Assembly (NCBI GenBank): GCA_902826865.1
Contig: CADEGN010000006.1
Span: forward strand, 1 to 64,000
DNA length: 64,000 nucleotides
Origin: an uncultured Myxococcales bacterium
GTDB taxonomy: Bacteria; Myxococcota_A; Polyangia; Nannocystales; Nannocystaceae
Direction of reading: 5' to 3'
Shown in pieces: positions 61,185-64,000 of this stretch (position 1 is the stretch's first letter; the number at the start of each line of letters is the position of its first letter). The position numbers and the translations under genes are program-made. The notes below the pieces were generated by a model that saw only the letters and a list, made by a program, of their open reading frames with translations, was not told where the DNA came from and did not search any database.

Positions 61185-63381
61185 CAACGCAGCATCGGCG
61201 GCGTTGCAGCTCATCCTCGCAGGGTGCTCGATAGGATGCGGGCCCCCTGCCTCTACGAGCGAGATCCTGGCAGCGCTTGGCGACCCGATGCCCTGGGCGA
61301 GCGACGATGAACGTCGTCGTTTCGCCCAAGGGCGGACGGAGTTCGTCGCGCGCCGGGATACCGACGACGGGTTTGGTCCGTTGTACGACGCCGTCTCCTG
61401 TGTCGTTTGCCACGAGAAGCCGGTGCCCGGCGGCAGCGCGAGTCGCTACCGCAATACCTTCGTGGCAGTGATGCCCTCCCCCACCTTGGGCCTGACCGCG
61501 CAAAGGCAATTTTCCGTAGGCCCCACCGCGCGCGCGCCTGACATCTCAACGCTTGGGCTGCTCAGCCGCAATCCCATGCCCTTGTTCGGAGTCGGCGCGC
61601 TCGCCGAAGTCCCGGACTCCGAGATCCTGCGTAATCACGACCCCAACGATCGCGATGGCGATGGAATCAGCGGACGCGTCAATTTCGATCGCGGCTTCAT
61701 CGGGCGGCTCGGCAGCAAGGCTCAGAGTGCATCGCTCGACGACTTCACACGCGGGGCGTTGCTGGAGCACCTGGGATCCACGGCCTCCGCGGTTCCACCC
61801 GCCACCCAGGCCAACGACGCCATGTTGCCGCGCCCGATCTCGACAACGGACGAGGATTCGCGCGGCGATCCCGAGCTGGACAACGCCGCGCAGCGGAATC
61901 TCGCCACGTTCGTGCGGCTGCTCGCTGCGCCCATGCCAGACGTGGGCGTCGAGGATCATCGAGGCCGTCCGGCCTTCGATGCCTGCGATTGCGCGGCTTG
62001 TCATCGCGATGATCTCGTCGGCCCTTTTGGACCGGTACCCGCCTTCACCGACCTTCTCCTGCATGACCTCGGCCCCGACCTAGCCGACGGAATCGCGGTG
62101 GGCGAGGCCAGCGGAAGCGAGTTTCGTACCGCTCCGCTTTGGGGAGTGGCGGCATCGGGGCCGTATCTCCACGACGGGCGCGCCGATACCCTCGAGCAAG
62201 CGATCCTCTCCCACGACGGTGAGGCCGCCCGGTCACGCCGCTGCTTCGAGCGACTGCCAGCCGCGGAACGCAACGAGCTGATCGACTTCCTTGCCGCCCT
62301 CGGCGGCGGCGATTTCCGCAACGATGGTCTGCTGGCCCTCGATCCGCCGCCGTCGCGCCCGGGCGAGCTGGGCGGACCTCTCGCAGGCTTGTCGCAGGAG
62401 GATCTGCGTAGTTTCGAACGAGGGCGAGTCCTGTTCGATCGCGACTTCTCGATCGACGCTGGTCTCGGGCCCCTTTTCAACGGCGATAGTTGCCGCAGCT
62501 GCCACTTCGATGGAGCCATCGGTGGCGCAGGTCCGCGTGACGTCGATGTCCTGCGCGCGGCCGTCCAAACGGGAGACGCCACTGCGGTGCCAGCCCACAA
62601 CAACGTGGCGATGCGGCACGCGATCGACCTACAGCGCCCATCCGTCGCCGACGAGATCGACTGGTTCGAGCGGCGCCAAACCCCGGCGCTGTTCGGCCTG
62701 GGCCTCGTCGATGCGATCGCCGACGAAGACATTCTCGCGCTCGCCGATCCCGACGACCGCAATCACGACGGGATCCGCGGGCGCGCCAACGTGCTTCCCG
62801 ATGGGTCGATCGGGCGCTTCGGCTGGCGTGCCAGTGTGCCCACCCTGGGGGACTTTGTTCGACTCGCACTGGCGGACGAACTCGGACTCACAATCGCCGG
62901 TGCTCCGGCCGGATTCGGCCGCGAGATCGACCAGGACGATGTGCCTGACCCCGAGCTCACGGCCGCCGAGGTCGACGATTTGATCGTGTTTCTCACCGCG
63001 CTCGGACCACCCATCGCGGGCGAAGATGGCCCCGGCGAAGGTGCGTGCGCGTTCATGTCCGTCGGCTGCGACGGATGTCATCGCCCCCAGTTCACCACCA
63101 GGACCGGCGTCGCGTTCGCGCCCTTCGCCGACTTTCTTCTCCACGACGTGCTCGCGCCCGAAGACATGGTGCTTGTGGATCCGCTCGCTGGTCGTGGGTT
63201 CCGCACGCCCCCGCTCTGGGGTGTGGCCCACAGCGCTCCCTATTTTCATGACGGTCGCGCCGCGACCCTCGAAGAAGCGATCGCCGCCCACGCTGGTGAA
63301 GCCGAGGGGGCGCGTACGCGCTATGAGCAGCTGCCGGCGGCGACGAAGGCGGCGCTCATCGGATACCTACGCGGGTTGTGA
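61174..63381 (+). CDS. Tetra-haem double DUF1111 (di-haem oxidoreductase) lipoprotein
   Basis: A 735-residue predicted lipoprotein with two tandem copies of the DUF1111 domain (di-haem cytochrome c peroxidase/MauG-related oxidoreductase). Haem motifs are CVVCH (76-80) and CAACH (273-277) in the first copy and CRSCH (440-444) and CDGCH (632-636) in the second, so four haems are predicted. Each copy ends with the paired phrase FRTAPLWGVAASGPYLHDGRADTLEQAI / FRTPPLWGVAHSAPYFHDGRAATLEEAI. Start at GTG 61174 (RGNNAASAALQLILAGC) gives a lipoprotein signal; GTGs at 61153 and 61165 are alternatives. Located at the outer membrane, perhaps taking electrons from the upstream Cys-rich protein. Confidence 0.9.
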   Translation: MRGNNAASAALQLILAGCSIGCGPPASTSEILAALGDPMPWASDDERRRFAQGRTEFVARRDTDDGFGPLYDAVSCVVCHEKPVPGGSASRYRNTFVAVMPSPTLGLTAQRQFSVGPTARAPDISTLGLLSRNPMPLFGVGALAEVPDSEILRNHDPNDRDGDGISGRVNFDRGFIGRLGSKAQSASLDDFTRGALLEHLGSTASAVPPATQANDAMLPRPISTTDEDSRGDPELDNAAQRNLATFVRLLAAPMPDVGVEDHRGRPAFDACDCAACHRDDLVGPFGPVPAFTDLLLHDLGPDLADGIAVGEASGSEFRTAPLWGVAASGPYLHDGRADTLEQAILSHDGEAARSRRCFERLPAAERNELIDFLAALGGGDFRNDGLLALDPPPSRPGELGGPLAGLSQEDLRSFERGRVLFDRDFSIDAGLGPLFNGDSCRSCHFDGAIGGAGPRDVDVLRAAVQTGDATAVPAHNNVAMRHAIDLQRPSVADEIDWFERRQTPALFGLGLVDAIADEDILALADPDDRNHDGIRGRANVLPDGSIGRFGWRASVPTLGDFVRLALADELGLTIAGAPAGFGREIDQDDVPDPELTAAEVDDLIVFLTALGPPIAGEDGPGEGACAFMSVGCDGCHRPQFTTRTGVAFAPFADFLLHDVLAPEDMVLVDPLAGRGFRTPPLWGVAHSAPYFHDGRAATLEEAIAAHAGEAEGARTRYEQLPAATKAALIGYLRGL

Positions 63382-63486
63382 GCTGTTTCCTGCACGGACA
63401 CAGTGGGCGAGCTGCCAATCCCCTGTGAACAACGGCCCGCTTCGGCGCGGCCCGGCCAACCACCTCCGGAAAGCGAGATCCGTACC

Positions 63487-64000
63487 ATGCTGCACAAGCG
63501 TCTTTTGCTCGTCTCGGTCCTGTCGACCGCGTGCTACAGCGGCCCCAATGGCGGGGAAAACCACGAGCCCAGGGAGTTCGACGATTTGAAGCAAGAGTAC
63601 GACGCCAAGGCGCAGGACCTCGATCAGTGCCTCGGCGACTTCGATACTTGCGCGGCTGGGCTCACCGATGCGGCTGGCATCCTTGCCTGCTCCGACGCGT
63701 TGCAGACCTGCCTTGGCAGTGGGTTGCCAGGTGGCGGGTTGCCAGGTGGCGGGTTGCCAGGTGGCGGGAGCTCCGGTGGCGGGGGCTCGGGTGGCGGTAG
63801 TGACTCAGGTGGCGAGTCCGGTGGCGGCGACGACTGCCAGGCGCTGCTCGATGCATGCCTCGCCGATCCCTCCAACCTCGATCCGAGCTGCCTAACGGAC
63901 TTCCAGTCGTGCATGCAAGGCGAGACCGACAGTCAGCTCGGCGGGCTCTGCGATGACCTCGTGGGCCAGTGTCAGGCCGCCGGTTTGCCGGTCGATTGCT
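63487..64000 (+). CDS. Cys-rich lipoprotein, truncated by window end
   Basis: A partial lipoprotein starting MLHKRLLLVSVLSTAC, with lipobox Cys16. A Cys-spaced helical region (LDQCLGDFDTCAAGLTDAAGILACSD) leads to a Gly-rich linker made of LPGGG repeats (three identical 15-bp units at 63721-63765), then another Cys-rich part (DDCQALLDACLADPS, CLTDFQSCMQG). The reading frame is open to the right edge, so the C-terminus is missing. Likely an envelope protein; the function is unknown. Confidence 0.8.
   Translation, partial: MLHKRLLLVSVLSTACYSGPNGGENHEPREFDDLKQEYDAKAQDLDQCLGDFDTCAAGLTDAAGILACSDALQTCLGSGLPGGGLPGGGLPGGGSSGGGGSGGGSDSGGESGGGDDCQALLDACLADPSNLDPSCLTDFQSCMQGETDSQLGGLCDDLVGQCQAAGLPVDC
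63721..63765. repeat. Three perfect 15-bp repeats in lipoprotein linker
   Basis: Three identical copies of GGGTTGCCAGGTGGC encode a Leu-Pro-Gly-Gly-Gly linker. Their number may vary between strains by slippage, changing linker length by five residues per copy. Confidence 0.7.

Overview
The window is about 64 kb of very GC-rich DNA that looks like the chromosome of a myxobacterium (Myxococcota), most likely Nannocystis-like. This is inference from four traits. (1) Two proteins carry MYXO-CTERM tails (Gly-Cys-Gly-Cys, hydrophobic stretch, Arg cluster). (2) About eighteen genes encode lipoproteins whose lipobox Cys is often followed by a long Ser/Thr/Gly/Asp linker. (3) There is a Ser/Thr kinase, a caspase-like protein and a relative of the gliding GTPase MglA. 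(4) RCC1, FG-GAP, MopE-type and Cys-rich surface repeats are common. No tRNA, rRNA, CRISPR array, insertion sequence or prophage was seen.

Layout. 0.3-9.3 kb: an unknown protein, two coupled lipoprotein genes (NHL propeller), a polysaccharide deacetylase that has lost its metal ligands, a lipoprotein facing an AraC-type regulator, a GT4 glycosyltransferase, a possible Fe(II)/2OG oxygenase, and an ECF sigma factor with a membrane anchor. 9.3-18.6 kb: a caspase-like/EF-hand/Tudor-like protein divergent from that sigma factor, AidB-type acyl-CoA dehydrogenase, CorA, a radical SAM protein overlapping a flavin monooxygenase/halogenase-like enzyme, an unknown protein overlapping argF, and a single-pass membrane protein. 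18.7-32.7 kb: a membrane protein, a VWA/DUF3520 lipoprotein, a membrane spermidine-synthase-like protein divergent from a 1-Cys peroxiredoxin, a second ECF sigma factor, a DUF1835 protein, a three-domain FKBP lipoprotein, an RCC1 lipoprotein, ArfB, and an aldehyde dehydrogenase-TetR pair. 32.8-43.8 kb: a coupled DUF1592/DUF1552/propeller operon, a CRTAC1-like MYXO-CTERM protein, a Ser/Thr kinase-TPR pair, and, across a promoter region holding five 21-bp repeats, a LamG lipoprotein overlapping a third ECF sigma factor. 43.8-64 kb: a haem-motif lipoprotein, a trypsin-like protease fused in frame to a lipoprotein, DDAH plus GNAT, a degenerate MglA-like protein, several lipoproteins (one split by a frameshift in a G6 run), an AAA_28 ATPase, a three-gene ATP-dependent ligase operon with two unknown partners, a SUFU-domain protein, a tetra-haem double DUF1111 protein, and a lipoprotein cut by the window edge.

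Many neighbours are coupled by 4-bp stop/start overlaps (2208, 14401, 34539, 35873, 43149, 48375, 57988), so the short operons are well supported. The content is dominated by cell-envelope lipoproteins and regulators (three ECF sigma factors, AraC, TetR, one kinase), with few metabolic genes. The best candidates for an undescribed system are the ligase operon at 56519-59307 and the MglA-like pseudo-GTPase at 49922-50380.
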